A DNA stretch of 64,000 nucleotides. Origin: Chryseobacterium ginsenosidimutans. GTDB lineage: Bacteria; Bacteroidota; Bacteroidia; Flavobacteriales; Weeksellaceae. The stretch is from positions 1,967,001 through 2,031,000 of the forward strand of contig NZ_JAUSXC010000001.1 of the NCBI RefSeq assembly GCF_030823405.1, given 5' to 3'. Below are positions 17,169 to 25,972 of this stretch, in pieces; positions within the stretch are counted from its first letter, which is position 1, and each line of letters starts with the position of its first letter. The position numbers were made by a program, and so were the translations under genes. A model generated the notes under the pieces. That model was not told the origin of the DNA. It saw nothing but the letters and a program-made list of their open reading frames with translations, and did not search any database.

Positions 17169-17450
17169 TTAGTGATATTCTTGCTTTAATTTTTTATCTA
17201 AAATAAAAGGGACAAATGGCAAGACCGATCCTATTAAGTAAAGCAAAATTCTTTTGAAACCCCATTTATACTTAAAAGATGTAATAACCAAAACAACCAT
17301 ATAAATCAGAAATAAAACGCCATGTATCCACCCAAAATATTTTACAGGTTGTGCAATATCCAAAATGTATTTTATCGGCATTGCGATAAAAAGTAAAATT
17401 AAATAGGAGATACCCTCGATAATTGCTGTCCTGCGGTATATATTGATCAT
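17169..17450 (-). CDS. DUF3817 family membrane protein
   Basis: A 93-residue protein with three hydrophobic segments and the family-typical pattern RRTAIIEGISYLILLFIAMP followed by KYFGWIHGVLFLIYM. The function of DUF3817 proteins is unknown. It lies 68 bases before the secreted protein gene on the minus strand in the coordinate sense, and may be transcribed with it. Confidence 0.8.
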   Translation of the reverse strand: MINIYRRTAIIEGISYLILLFIAMPIKYILDIAQPVKYFGWIHGVLFLIYMVVLVITSFKYKWGFKRILLYLIGSVLPFVPFILDKKLKQEYH

Positions 17451-17518
17451 ATTGTCACTGTGATTTAAATTAATAGCTAAATAAATTTTATTAAATAGAG
17501 ATTCTATAACCTTACGGT

Positions 17519-18004
17519 TTATTTTTTAGGCTTCAAAGATAAATTATCTATATACACTGCCTGATGTACACCATTCAGCAAAACTTTCAAACCTAAGTTT
17601 GAATCTTTTTTCAAAGAAATATTAAATGATTTTTTACTGTCTGTAATTTCTGAAGCTTTAGCAATTGAAACATATGATTTTGTATCGGATGTATTGTTTA
17701 TTGAGAAAAGTTCCAGTATGGTTTCTCCACCGTTGTCTGAAACATCCAAGGTCAGAGTATATTTTCCGGCTTTAATTTTTGGAGTCACTAAATACATATT
17801 TTCTCCGGGGTTGTTCATTGAGTAAAATATGATCTTTTTATCACTGGCATACAGCATTGCTTTTCCCTGCTGGGCAGTCCAGCATTTATTAATATCTTTC
17901 CACGTATCAAAATTTTCTGTAAGTACAGATACCGTTTTGCACTGCGCATTTGCAGTCACAAATCCTCCTAAAGCCATTATTCCTGCTAATACAATTTTCT
18001 TCAT
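17519..18004 (-). CDS. Secreted protein, probable beta-sandwich, unknown function
   Basis: A 161-residue protein with a clear signal peptide (MKKIVLAGIMALGGFVTANA, cleaved before QCK). The mature part has two Cys residues and strand-rich segments such as NMYLVTPKIKAGKYTLTLDV and VYIDNLSLKP. This is the pattern of the choice-of-anchor or carbohydrate-binding sandwich modules common in secreted flavobacterial proteins. No catalytic motif is seen and there is no T9SS C-terminal signal domain. Confidence 0.7.
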   Translation of the reverse strand: MKKIVLAGIMALGGFVTANAQCKTVSVLTENFDTWKDINKCWTAQQGKAMLYASDKKIIFYSMNNPGENMYLVTPKIKAGKYTLTLDVSDNGGETILELFSINNTSDTKSYVSIAKASEITDSKKSFNISLKKDSNLGLKVLLNGVHQAVYIDNLSLKPKK

Positions 18005-18259
18005 CTTTCAATTATATATTGTGTGGTAAAAGTAAACAAAAAGGTTGTAAAATTTGGATACAATAGAATAAAGCTGCAACCTGCTAAAGCATTTTTCAAT
18101 TATTGAAAGAATGTAAAAAAGCAATAATAAATCATTAATAAACGTCAGAAATACTTACACTATCTTGTACTATCCTGCATATAGAATTTTTTATTCGAAA
18201 AATTATTATACATTTAAAAAGTCAGAAAAAGTTAAAATTTAAGGAATAATCGAAAGATT

Positions 18260-18275
18260 GTGCAACCGATTAACC
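18260..18275 (+). promoter_or_regulatory. Possible LacI-type operator before fucP
   Basis: In the 320-base gap 18005-18324, GTGCAACCGATTAACC resembles the CG-centred partial palindromes bound by LacI-family sugar repressors (left half strong, right half weak). It lies about 50 bases before the fucP start. No LacI gene is in the window. The remainder of the gap is AT-rich and shows no gene. Confidence 0.3.
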
Positions 18276-18324
18276 TTTTGCTTTTAAGAAACGAAAATTG
18301 GCAATAAAAAAACAAACTAGATCA

Positions 18325-19605
18325 ATGAATAATACCCAATCCGGAAATTCTTTTTCTACTTCCTCAAAAAAGAGAAATTACAGTTTTCCACTCATTCTTA
18401 TCACGAGTTTATTTTTCTTTTGGGGATTTATCCATAATCTGGACCCGATCTTAATCAAACACCTGCGGAGTGCTTTTCAACTCAATCATTTCCAAGCTTC
18501 ATTAGTAGATTCGTCTGTTTTTGCAGCGTATTTTTTACTGGCAATTCCGGCCGGAATGATTATTCAGAAATACGGATATAAAACCGGAATTCTGGTAGGT
18601 TTATTCTTTTTCGCGGCTGGATGTTTTATGTTTGTTCCCGCAGCCAATACCATCAGTTATCCTTTCTTTCTAGGTGCTCTTTTTGTCTTGTCATGTGGTC
18701 TTGCGATTCTGGAAACAGCAGCCAATCCATATATTACCGTTTTAGGTGAACCTGAAAAAGCAACGCAAAGATTAAACTTTGCCCAGTCTTTTAATGGTTT
18801 GGCAGCTTCTGTTGCTCCTATCATTGGTGGAATTTTTATTTTGGGTGAAGAACCAAAATCGCAGGAAGAAATTACCGGACTTGATCAGGCAGCGAAAATC
18901 GCCTATATTCATGCCGAAACTTCGCTTGTAAAAGGGCCTTACATCATATTGGGATTAATTATTCTGCTTGTGATGCTTTTATTTCTATTCGTAAAACTGC
19001 CGGAAGTATCGGAGAGTAAAGAAAAATCAACAAAGAATTTTTTTCAGGTTTTAGGCGTGAAAAATGTCGGATGGGGCGTTCTTGCACAGTTTTTTTTTAT
19101 CGGTGCACAAATTTATATCTTCAGTTTTCTTCTCGTTTTTGCTGAAGATGCAATCAATATGAAAGGTCAGGAAGCTAAGTATTATGCAGGTGTAGCAGGA
19201 TTTTTATTTATGATCGGACGTTTTGCAGGAACTTTTCTCATGAAATATATTTCCCCACAAAAGCTGTTGGCTGTTTATAGTGTAGTCAGCATTATTCTGA
19301 CAATCTGGGTCATTTTCGGATCAGGAACTTCAACATTATATGCACTTGTTGCGCTTACGTTTTTCATGTCCATTATGTTTCCCACTATTTTTGCGTTGGG
19401 AATAGAAGGAGCTGGTGCAGAAACAAAATCTGCCTCCAGTTTATTAATTATGTCGATTGTCGGAGGCGCAATTATACCACCGATCGCAAGTAAAATAACA
19501 GACATATCGGGGAATATTCATTTTTCTTATGCTGTTCCTTTGCTATGTTTTATCATCGTATTTCTGTTTTCATTAAGATTCAGAAATAAGAAATCTTCAT
19601 TATAA
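18325..19605 (+). CDS. fucP: L-fucose:H+ symporter FucP
   Basis: A 426-residue MFS transporter of the FHS family with 12 predicted membrane helices. The start at the ATG at 18325 gives a length close to E. coli FucP (438). Family landmarks include FFFWGFIHNLDPILIKHL in helix 1, AAYFLLAIPAGMIIQKYGYK after helix 2 and LETAANPYITVLGEP in helix 5. It imports L-fucose or another 6-deoxyhexose with protons. It heads a seven-gene same-strand cluster encoding the whole oxidative breakdown route, which supports the sugar assignment. Confidence 0.9.
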   Translation: MNNTQSGNSFSTSSKKRNYSFPLILITSLFFFWGFIHNLDPILIKHLRSAFQLNHFQASLVDSSVFAAYFLLAIPAGMIIQKYGYKTGILVGLFFFAAGCFMFVPAANTISYPFFLGALFVLSCGLAILETAANPYITVLGEPEKATQRLNFAQSFNGLAASVAPIIGGIFILGEEPKSQEEITGLDQAAKIAYIHAETSLVKGPYIILGLIILLVMLLFLFVKLPEVSESKEKSTKNFFQVLGVKNVGWGVLAQFFFIGAQIYIFSFLLVFAEDAINMKGQEAKYYAGVAGFLFMIGRFAGTFLMKYISPQKLLAVYSVVSIILTIWVIFGSGTSTLYALVALTFFMSIMFPTIFALGIEGAGAETKSASSLLIMSIVGGAIIPPIASKITDISGNIHFSYAVPLLCFIIVFLFSLRFRNKKSSL

Positions 19606-19616
19606 TTAAAACTAAA

Positions 19617-21257
19617 ATGAACAATCTAATTTTAAAAATAAATCCAAAGGATAATGTATTGGTCGCTTTGCAGGATCTTCCGGCAGAAACCGAAATTATT
19701 TTTGAGGGAGTCACTTATACCACTTTAGAAGCTATCCCCGCTAAACATAAATTCTTTATGAATGACATGCAACAGGGCGAAGAAATATTTATGTATGGCG
19801 TATTGGTTGGCAAAGTGCAGTACGACTTGGCAGCAGGAACGCGAATGACAACAGACAATACAAAACACGCAGCCGAACCTTATTACTATCGTGATGTCGA
19901 TTATCATTGGACAAAACCGGATGTGTCAAGATTTTTACATAAAACTTTTAAAGGATATCACCGTTCAAACGGAGACGTAGGAACAGCCAATTACTGGCTT
20001 TTTATTCCTACCGTTTTTTGTGAAAACCGTAATCTTGATATCATTAAAGAATCTTTGTATAATGAATTGGGATATGCGGTTGATGCAAAATACAAAAGCT
20101 ATACCCATCAACTGGTAGAAGCCATTTCTAAAGGAGAAAATTTGGATGATATCGATTTTTCACCCTCAAATATTCCTGCAAAAGATCGGATTTTTAAAAA
20201 TGTGGACGGCATTAAGTTCTTGAACCATACAGGTGGTTGTGGCGGAACAAGACAAGATGCGGATACCCTCAGCAAACTTTTGGCAGCTTATGCAGACCAT
20301 CCCAATGTTGCAGGAATTACTTTGTTAAGTTTGGGATGTCAACATCTTCAGATTGATAATTTTAAAAAGGATCTATACAATCGAAATCCTGATTTTGATA
20401 AACCTTTACTCGTTTTTGAACAGCAAAAAGCGGTAAGTGAAGAAACTATGATCAAAAATGCCATTTTTGAAACTCTGAAAGGACTTTTAGAAATCAACAA
20501 AATTGAACGGGAAGATGCCCCGATCAGCAAACTTTGTGTTGGGGTCAAATGTGGTGGAAGTGATGGTTTCAGCGGCATTTCAGCCAATCCTGCTGTAGGA
20601 CATCTTGCAGATATATTATCCGTTTTGGGTGCTAAAGTTTTGCTTGCCGAGTTCCCGGAATTGTGTGGTGTCGAACAGGAATTAATAGACCGTGCCGTAG
20701 ATCAGCCAACTGCCGAAAAATTTATCAAGCTGATGACGGAATATGATGAACTTGCCCATGCAGTCGGTTCAGGATTTTATATGAATCCCTCACCGGGAAA
20801 TATTAAGGATGGATTGATCACAGACGCCATAAAGTCTGCAGGCGCAGCGAAAAAAGGAGGTTCCGCACCTGTTGTTGATGTTTTAGATTATACAGAACCT
20901 GCAACCAAGCCCGGACTGAGCCTTGTCTGCACACCCGGAAATGATGTGGAAGCTACCACGGGAAAAGCAGCTTCAGGAGCAACTTTAATTCTGTTTACGA
21001 CAGGTTTGGGCACCCCTACAGGAAATCCGGTTTGCCCGGTCATCAAAGTGGCGACCAATACAGTGTTGGCAACGAAAATGTCGGATATTATCGATATTGA
21101 TACGGGCGCCGTTGTGCGTGGCGAAAAAACCATTCAGGAAATGGGGGAAGATATTTTAGATTTCTGTATCGATGTTGCCAGCGGAAATATCATTCCTAAA
21201 GCGGTTGCTTTAAATCAGGATGATTTTATTCCTTGGAAAAGAGGAGTTAGTCTTTAG
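19617..21257 (+). CDS. UxaA-family dehydratase, probable L-fuconate dehydratase
   Basis: A 546-residue protein with an N-terminal SAF domain (about 1-95) and a UxaA/altronate dehydratase core. Conserved glycine-cysteine motifs are HTGGCGGTRQDADT, LLSLGCQHLQ, VKCGGSDGFSG and FTTGLGTPTGNPVCPVIK. The family removes water from sugar acids using a metal. In this cluster the substrate is most likely L-fuconate, giving 2-keto-3-deoxy-L-fuconate, as proposed for the split UxaA genes of the Campylobacter fucose locus; here both halves are one chain. It starts 11 bases after fucP. Altronate or galactarate cannot be fully excluded. Confidence 0.85.
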   Translation: MNNLILKINPKDNVLVALQDLPAETEIIFEGVTYTTLEAIPAKHKFFMNDMQQGEEIFMYGVLVGKVQYDLAAGTRMTTDNTKHAAEPYYYRDVDYHWTKPDVSRFLHKTFKGYHRSNGDVGTANYWLFIPTVFCENRNLDIIKESLYNELGYAVDAKYKSYTHQLVEAISKGENLDDIDFSPSNIPAKDRIFKNVDGIKFLNHTGGCGGTRQDADTLSKLLAAYADHPNVAGITLLSLGCQHLQIDNFKKDLYNRNPDFDKPLLVFEQQKAVSEETMIKNAIFETLKGLLEINKIEREDAPISKLCVGVKCGGSDGFSGISANPAVGHLADILSVLGAKVLLAEFPELCGVEQELIDRAVDQPTAEKFIKLMTEYDELAHAVGSGFYMNPSPGNIKDGLITDAIKSAGAAKKGGSAPVVDVLDYTEPATKPGLSLVCTPGNDVEATTGKAASGATLILFTTGLGTPTGNPVCPVIKVATNTVLATKMSDIIDIDTGAVVRGEKTIQEMGEDILDFCIDVASGNIIPKAVALNQDDFIPWKRGVSL

Positions 21258-21350
21258 GAGCATTAATCTTAAAAATTAAAAGCAAAGATTTAAGGAGCAA
21301 AGATTGCGACAAGTCGCATGAAGCTTGAAAACAAATAAAACCTATCTAAT

Positions 21351-21435
21351 CTTAGCTGAGTGAAATACCTTTGCGAACGAAAAATATACAGAATAATATT
21401 AAAGAAATCTTAGCGCCCTTTGCGTTAAAATAAAT
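21351..21435 (+). repeat. Interspersed intergenic repeat, copy 1
   Basis: An approximately 85-base element reading CTTAGCTGAGTGAAAT, then TTTGCGAAC, an AT-rich middle and CTTAGCGCCCTTTGCGTTAA near the end. It matches copies at 22266 and 44471. It is non-coding and lies in the same orientation relative to the next gene as copy 2. Confidence 0.75.
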
Positions 21436-21458
21436 TACCAATAAAATTTAATATAAAG

Positions 21459-22223
21459 ATGTTTTCATTAAAAAATAAAAAAGCCGTTGTAACAGGCGGA
21501 GGAAGCGGAATCGGACAAGCCATCGCCGTTCAACTCGCAGCTAATGGGGCAGAAGTTCATATTCTCGAAATTACAGAACAAAACGGACAGGAAACACTGG
21601 AAAAAATACAATCTGCCGGAGGAAATGCTGTAGTGTATGCGTGTGATGTTTCAAAACAAAAAGATGTTTTAGCAGTTTTCGAGCAAGTTGGAGCTATTAA
21701 TATTCTTGTCAATAATGCCGGAATTGCACACATCGGAAAAGCTGATACCACTTCAGAAGAAGATTTTGACAGAATTTATAATGTCAATATCAAAGGCGTT
21801 TATAATTGCTTGTTTGCAGCTATTCCCCAGATTAGAAAATCAGGTGGCGGTGTGATCATTAACATGGCTTCCATTGCTGCGTTGGTCGGAATTCCTGACC
21901 GTTTTGCCTACAGCACGGCTAAAGGTGCTGTAAAAGCCATGACCATGAGTGTTGCCAAAGATTATATTGCTGAAAATATCCGTTGCAATTCTATTTCTCC
22001 GGCACGTGTACATACGCCTTTCGTGGATGGATTTTTAAAGAATAATTATCCGGGTAACATTGAAGAAATGTTTGAAAAACTGTCGAAAACGCAACCGATC
22101 GGAAGAATGGCTCAGCCTGAAGAAGTTGCCTCTTTAGCCCTTTATCTTTGCAGTGATGAAGCTTCATTCATCACCGGTGTAGATTACCCTATCGACGGCG
22201 GTTTCACAACTTTGAATAATTAA
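21459..22223 (+). CDS. SDR, probable 2-keto-3-deoxy-L-fuconate dehydrogenase
   Basis: A 254-residue classical SDR with TGGGSGIG, NNAG, Ser in NMASIAAL and YSTAK. The acidic residue at the end of strand 2 (VHILEITEQN) indicates NAD use. The ISPARVHTPFVDGFL segment replaces the usual SPG and resembles SDRs of deoxy-sugar-acid oxidation. In this cluster the expected step is oxidation of 2-keto-3-deoxy-L-fuconate at C4 to the 2,4-diketo acid, the substrate of the next enzyme. The assignment rests on context plus fold; the exact substrate is inferred. Confidence 0.75.
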   Translation: MFSLKNKKAVVTGGGSGIGQAIAVQLAANGAEVHILEITEQNGQETLEKIQSAGGNAVVYACDVSKQKDVLAVFEQVGAINILVNNAGIAHIGKADTTSEEDFDRIYNVNIKGVYNCLFAAIPQIRKSGGGVIINMASIAALVGIPDRFAYSTAKGAVKAMTMSVAKDYIAENIRCNSISPARVHTPFVDGFLKNNYPGNIEEMFEKLSKTQPIGRMAQPEEVASLALYLCSDEASFITGVDYPIDGGFTTLNN

Positions 22224-22265
22224 AAAATGATTGTTAGCAATTTTTTGTAACTAAAAATTAGTGGT

Positions 22266-22349
22266 CTTTGCTAAGTGAAATGCGTTTGCGAACTTAAAAG
22301 CAGTTAGTATAAAAAAGAAATCTTTGCGCCCTTTGCGTTAAAAATAAAT
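22266..22349 (+). repeat. Interspersed intergenic repeat, copy 2
   Basis: An approximately 84-base element beginning CTTTGCTAAGTGAAATGC and ending with CTTTGCGCCCTTTGCGTTAA. It is colinear with copies 1 and 3, with a variable AT-rich centre. It fills most of the gap between the SDR and the hydrolase gene. Confidence 0.75.
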
Positions 22350-22371
22350 TTAAACACTCAATAAATTTAAA

Positions 22372-23223
22372 ATGAAATTAATAAAATTCGGAAAACCGGG
22401 ACAAGAAAAACCGGGAGTCATTATTGGCGAAAAAAGATATGATGTTTCCCATCTGGTAAAAGATTATGATGAAAACTTTTTTTCCGGTGATGCCATTGAA
22501 AACTTAAAAGCAGAAATAAATACCCAGAATCTACCCGAAATTTCACCTGATGAAAGATTAGGTTCTCCTTTGGCAAGACCATCCAAAATCATTTGTGTCG
22601 GATTGAATTATAAAGATCACGCAGCCGAAACAAACGCTCCAATTCCACAGGAACCGATCTTATTTTTTAAGGCTACCACCGCAATCGTAGGTCCAAACGA
22701 TGATTTAATTATTCCAAAAACGAGTATAAAAACCGACTGGGAAGTTGAATTGGGAATTGTCATAGGAAAAAAAGCAAGTTATATTTCTGAGGAAAATGCA
22801 CTGGAACACGTGGCAGGTTATGTTCTGCACAACGATTACAGTGAAAGAGCCTTCCAACTGGAAAGAAACGGACAGTGGGTAAAAGGAAAAAGCTGCGATA
22901 CTTTTGCACCAATCGGTCCTTTCATCGCGACGCCTGACGAAATTGAAGATGTTCACAATTTGCGTTTGTGGTTGAAAGTCAATGGACAAATGTTGCAGGA
23001 CGGAAATACTTCCAATCTTATTTTTAATATTCCTTTTATCGTAAGCTATATCAGTCAGTTCATGACTTTGCTTCCGGGTGATGTGATCAGTACAGGAACA
23101 CCTGCCGGTGTAGGTTTGGGGCAAAAACCTGAGCCTTGGTATCTGAAACCGGGAGATGTGGTAGAATTGGGGATTGACGGTTTAGGAAGCAGTACTCAAA
23201 AAGTAAAAGCTTACGGAGAATGA
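22372..23223 (+). CDS. FAH-family hydrolase, probable 2,4-diketo-3-deoxy-L-fuconate hydrolase
   Basis: A 283-residue protein of the fumarylacetoacetate hydrolase family. Metal ligands are visible as Glu124 and Glu126 in DWEVELGIVIG and Asp155 in HNDYSER, with KSCDTFAPIGP and STGTPAGVG as family landmarks. It should cleave the C-C bond of the 2,4-diketo-3-deoxy acid to pyruvate and L-lactate, as shown for the Xanthomonas fucose and Sphingomonas rhamnose pathways. It overlaps the mutarotase start by 4 bases (ATGA), so the two are translationally coupled. Confidence 0.83.
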   Translation: MKLIKFGKPGQEKPGVIIGEKRYDVSHLVKDYDENFFSGDAIENLKAEINTQNLPEISPDERLGSPLARPSKIICVGLNYKDHAAETNAPIPQEPILFFKATTAIVGPNDDLIIPKTSIKTDWEVELGIVIGKKASYISEENALEHVAGYVLHNDYSERAFQLERNGQWVKGKSCDTFAPIGPFIATPDEIEDVHNLRLWLKVNGQMLQDGNTSNLIFNIPFIVSYISQFMTLLPGDVISTGTPAGVGLGQKPEPWYLKPGDVVELGIDGLGSSTQKVKAYGE

Positions 23224-23549
23224 AAAAATTTTGTCTCGCTCTCGATTTAATTGATGATTCTGAATTAATAGCGGAATACGAAAAGTATCACCAAAATGTT
23301 TGGCCTGAAGTAAAGCAAAGTATTTTGAATTCGGGCATTACAAATATGGAGATTTATCGTGTTCAAAACAGATTATTTATGATGGTGGAAGCAGATGAAA
23401 ATTTTTCTTTCGAAGCTAAAAATGAAGCCGATAAAAACAATTCAAAAGTTCAGGAATGGGAGGAATTGATGTGGAAATTTCAGCAACAGTTGCCCAATTC
23501 GAAGCCTGGAGAAAAGTGGCAGTTGATGGACAAGATATTTTCATTATAA
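23220..23549 (+). CDS. RhaM-family sugar mutarotase (L-fucose/L-rhamnose)
   Basis: A 109-residue protein of the RhaM/DUF718 family with the characteristic KYHQNVWPEVKQSILNSGI near the start (catalytic His and the WPE motif), IYRVQNRLFMMVEAD and the conserved EWEELMWKFQQ. It interconverts the alpha and beta anomers of the 6-deoxyhexose before oxidation. In this position a fucose role is more likely than rhamnose, because the importer is FucP and the dehydrogenase FucX-like. It overlaps the upstream hydrolase by 4 bases. Confidence 0.85.
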   Translation: MKKFCLALDLIDDSELIAEYEKYHQNVWPEVKQSILNSGITNMEIYRVQNRLFMMVEADENFSFEAKNEADKNNSKVQEWEELMWKFQQQLPNSKPGEKWQLMDKIFSL

Positions 23550-23575
23550 ACTTCATTTCAGAAAAAATTGATAAA

Positions 23576-24400
23576 ATGATTATTGATTCTCACGTACATT
23601 TTTGGAAATTTGATCCGAATCGGGATTCCTGGATTACGAAAGATATGACCGCAATCCGAAAGGACTTTCTGCCGGAAGATTTTTCTTTATATTTAAGAGA
23701 AAACAACATTAATGGTTGCATTGCTGTTCAGGCTGATCAAAGTGATGAAGAAACAGCTTTTTTGGTTAATTTAGCTAAAGAAAATACGTTTATTAAAGGC
23801 ATTGTCGGCTGGATTGATTTAACTTCTGACAAGCTTGAAGAATCACTTCAAAACTATCAGTCTGAAAAACTTATTAAAGGTTTCAGACATATTGCTGAAG
23901 GTGAAGAAATGGGGTTTTTACTGCAAAAAAAGGTACTCAACGGAATTGCTGCACTTCACGAATATGGATATACTTTCGATATTTTGTTGAGACAGGATCA
24001 GCTTTCTGATGCCGTAAAACTTTCGGAAAAATTGCCTGATCAGCCTTTCATTCTGGATCATTGCGGAAAACCTGACCTTAAAATCAATGATTTTAAAAAT
24101 TGGAAATCAAATATTTCAGAATTAGCTCAAAATCCTAATATCTATTGCAAGATTTCTGGACTTTTAACCCAGGGAAACTGGAATATGATTGATGAAAAAG
24201 CAATTTTTGATGTTTTGGATTTTGTTTTTTCACAATTTGGAATCAGGCGTGTGGTTTTCGGAAGCGATTGGCCAGTCATGTTATTGGGAGGAAATTACAG
24301 GAGTTGGATTGAATTAATCTCAGAATATGTAAGCCAGTTTTCAAAAGAAGAACAAGAGTTTTTTTTCTCTGGAAATGCAGTAGAATTTTACAATTTATAA
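23576..24400 (+). CDS. Amidohydrolase-family lactonase, probable L-fuconolactonase
   Basis: A 274-residue TIM-barrel metal hydrolase starting at the ATG at 23576. It opens with MIIDSHVHFWKFDP (the H-x-H metal motif of COG3618), has ILDHCGKPDL with a further His, and FGSDWPV with the catalytic Asp. COG3618 members include L-fucono- and L-rhamnono-lactonases, which open the lactone to the sugar acid. The next gene, the sugar dehydrogenase that would supply the lactone, starts 3 bases after its stop, as expected for consecutive steps. Confidence 0.85.
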   Translation: MIIDSHVHFWKFDPNRDSWITKDMTAIRKDFLPEDFSLYLRENNINGCIAVQADQSDEETAFLVNLAKENTFIKGIVGWIDLTSDKLEESLQNYQSEKLIKGFRHIAEGEEMGFLLQKKVLNGIAALHEYGYTFDILLRQDQLSDAVKLSEKLPDQPFILDHCGKPDLKINDFKNWKSNISELAQNPNIYCKISGLLTQGNWNMIDEKAIFDVLDFVFSQFGIRRVVFGSDWPVMLLGGNYRSWIELISEYVSQFSKEEQEFFFSGNAVEFYNL

Positions 24401-24403
24401 ATT

Positions 24404-25186
24404 ATGAATTTACATCTTGACCATAAAATAATCATCGTAAGCGGTGGTGCAAAAGGCATTGGAAACGCCATTGCGAAAATTTTAGCTGAAGAAAAAGCAT
24501 TGCCCATAATCATTGGCAGAAACGAAGACGACAATAAAAAAGCTATTCAGGAAATTGAAGATAATGGTGGGAAAGCTGATTTTGTTACCGCAGAACTTTC
24601 TCAACCCGATGAATGTAAAAAAGCAATTGATGAGGTCGTGAAAAAATACGGGAAAATTGATGGTATTGTCAATAATGCCGGTGTAAACGATGGAATAGGT
24701 CTTGAAAATGGTTCGTATGAAGGATTCATTGCGTCCTATCACAAAAATGTTGTGCATTATTATCTTTTGGTGCAACACGCACTTCCTTACCTGAAAGAAA
24801 GCAAAGGTTCTATACTGAATATTGGTAGCAAGACTGCAGAAACCGGACAAGGCGGAACTTCTGGTTATGCCGCTGCTAATGGCGCAAGAAATGCTCTGAC
24901 AAGAGAATGGGCAGTCGAACTTTTACCTTACAGTATCCGTGTAAATGCCATTATTGTTGCTGAAGCTTGGACTCCACTTTATCAATCGTGGATTTCTACT
25001 TTTGATAATCCGGATGAAAAACTAAAAAGTATTACTTCAAAAATACCATTCGAAAAACGTATGACGACCTCCGAGGAAATTGCGGATATGGCTGCGTTTC
25101 TGCTTTCTGATAGATCTTCACATACAACAGGACAATTGATTCATGTAGATGGCGGATATGTTCATCTGGACAGGAGCTTAGGATAG
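24404..25186 (+). CDS. SDR, FucX-like L-fucose dehydrogenase (catalytic Lys replaced by Asn)
   Basis: A 260-residue SDR. The C-terminus SDRSSHTTGQLIHVDGGYVH with LDRSLG, the NNAGVNDGIGLE region and ALTREWAVEL closely match L-fucose dehydrogenases of Campylobacter (FucX) and Burkholderia as I recall them. It would oxidise L-fucose to the lactone with NAD(P). Ser142 and Tyr155 are present, but the YxxxK lysine is Asn159 (codon AAT at 24878-24880), and the usual IPAEVMTPLY reads IVAEAWTPLY. Activity is thus plausible but needs an altered proton relay. It closes the cluster. Confidence 0.8.
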   Translation: MNLHLDHKIIIVSGGAKGIGNAIAKILAEEKALPIIIGRNEDDNKKAIQEIEDNGGKADFVTAELSQPDECKKAIDEVVKKYGKIDGIVNNAGVNDGIGLENGSYEGFIASYHKNVVHYYLLVQHALPYLKESKGSILNIGSKTAETGQGGTSGYAAANGARNALTREWAVELLPYSIRVNAIIVAEAWTPLYQSWISTFDNPDEKLKSITSKIPFEKRMTTSEEIADMAAFLLSDRSSHTTGQLIHVDGGYVHLDRSLG

Positions 25187-25319
25187 CTTTAAATTGAAAA
25201 GACCAATTAGGAAAGAAAGGTGTTTTCATATTTCCGTTTGATATTGTTCGAAAAAACGAGAATTATTTAATGACACATTTTCCACTGTCATGCTGTATTT
25301 AATTGTTATTTTAGCATCA

Positions 25320-25748
25320 ATGACGAAAAGAAAATTCATACTGCTTTCAATGCTAAAAACGTGGCTTGTTGCAACAGTTTTATCTATTATCAGTTTTATT
25401 GTATATAAAGAATTGGTCAAAGTTCCACAGGATTTTGTAAGAAATTGTGATATGAGCGGGCTCGCTTACGGAATCATTATTTTCTGGATATTGGGAATAG
25501 CTCTGGTGTCATTTACAAGTTTAATAATATTGTTTAAAAATTTCAGTGGTAAGATAAAAATAGGGTTAGGTTGGTTTTTATTTCCTGTATTATTCTCAAT
25601 ATATTTTTTTGTAAGTGTTTTCGAAGGCATTATTGACAAAGAAGGGTTATTACTTTTTATAATTGTTAACTTACCTTGGTTTTTGATTTGGGGATTTTAT
25701 TATCTCCGGTTTAAAAAATTATATCTTACTCCTGAAATGATTAAATAA
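25320..25748 (+). CDS. Small membrane protein of unknown function
   Basis: About 142 residues from the ATG at 25320 (an ATG at 25290 would add ten residues). Four hydrophobic segments are seen, near residues 10-30, 50-72, 83-102 and 110-128, ending in a basic tail. No family was recognised. It lies alone after the fucose cluster, with no coupling to it. Confidence 0.6.
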   Translation: MTKRKFILLSMLKTWLVATVLSIISFIVYKELVKVPQDFVRNCDMSGLAYGIIIFWILGIALVSFTSLIILFKNFSGKIKIGLGWFLFPVLFSIYFFVSVFEGIIDKEGLLLFIIVNLPWFLIWGFYYLRFKKLYLTPEMIK

Positions 25749-25972
25749 TAAAAGTTATAATCCTGTCACCAAGCGTTTCGACGCATTGAAAGAACCAGAT
25801 TTTTCTAATACAAATTGCTCGTGTCTTTGAAATTAATAAATAAGCTTTTTAAGAGTTAATATACGGAGATGATTACCGTTTTTTTACGGTTATTTACGTG
25901 ATCGTTTTTATTATTCGGATTTAGGTCTGATATTTGTACTGGGTAGAAAAAATTAAACGACCATATTATCAT

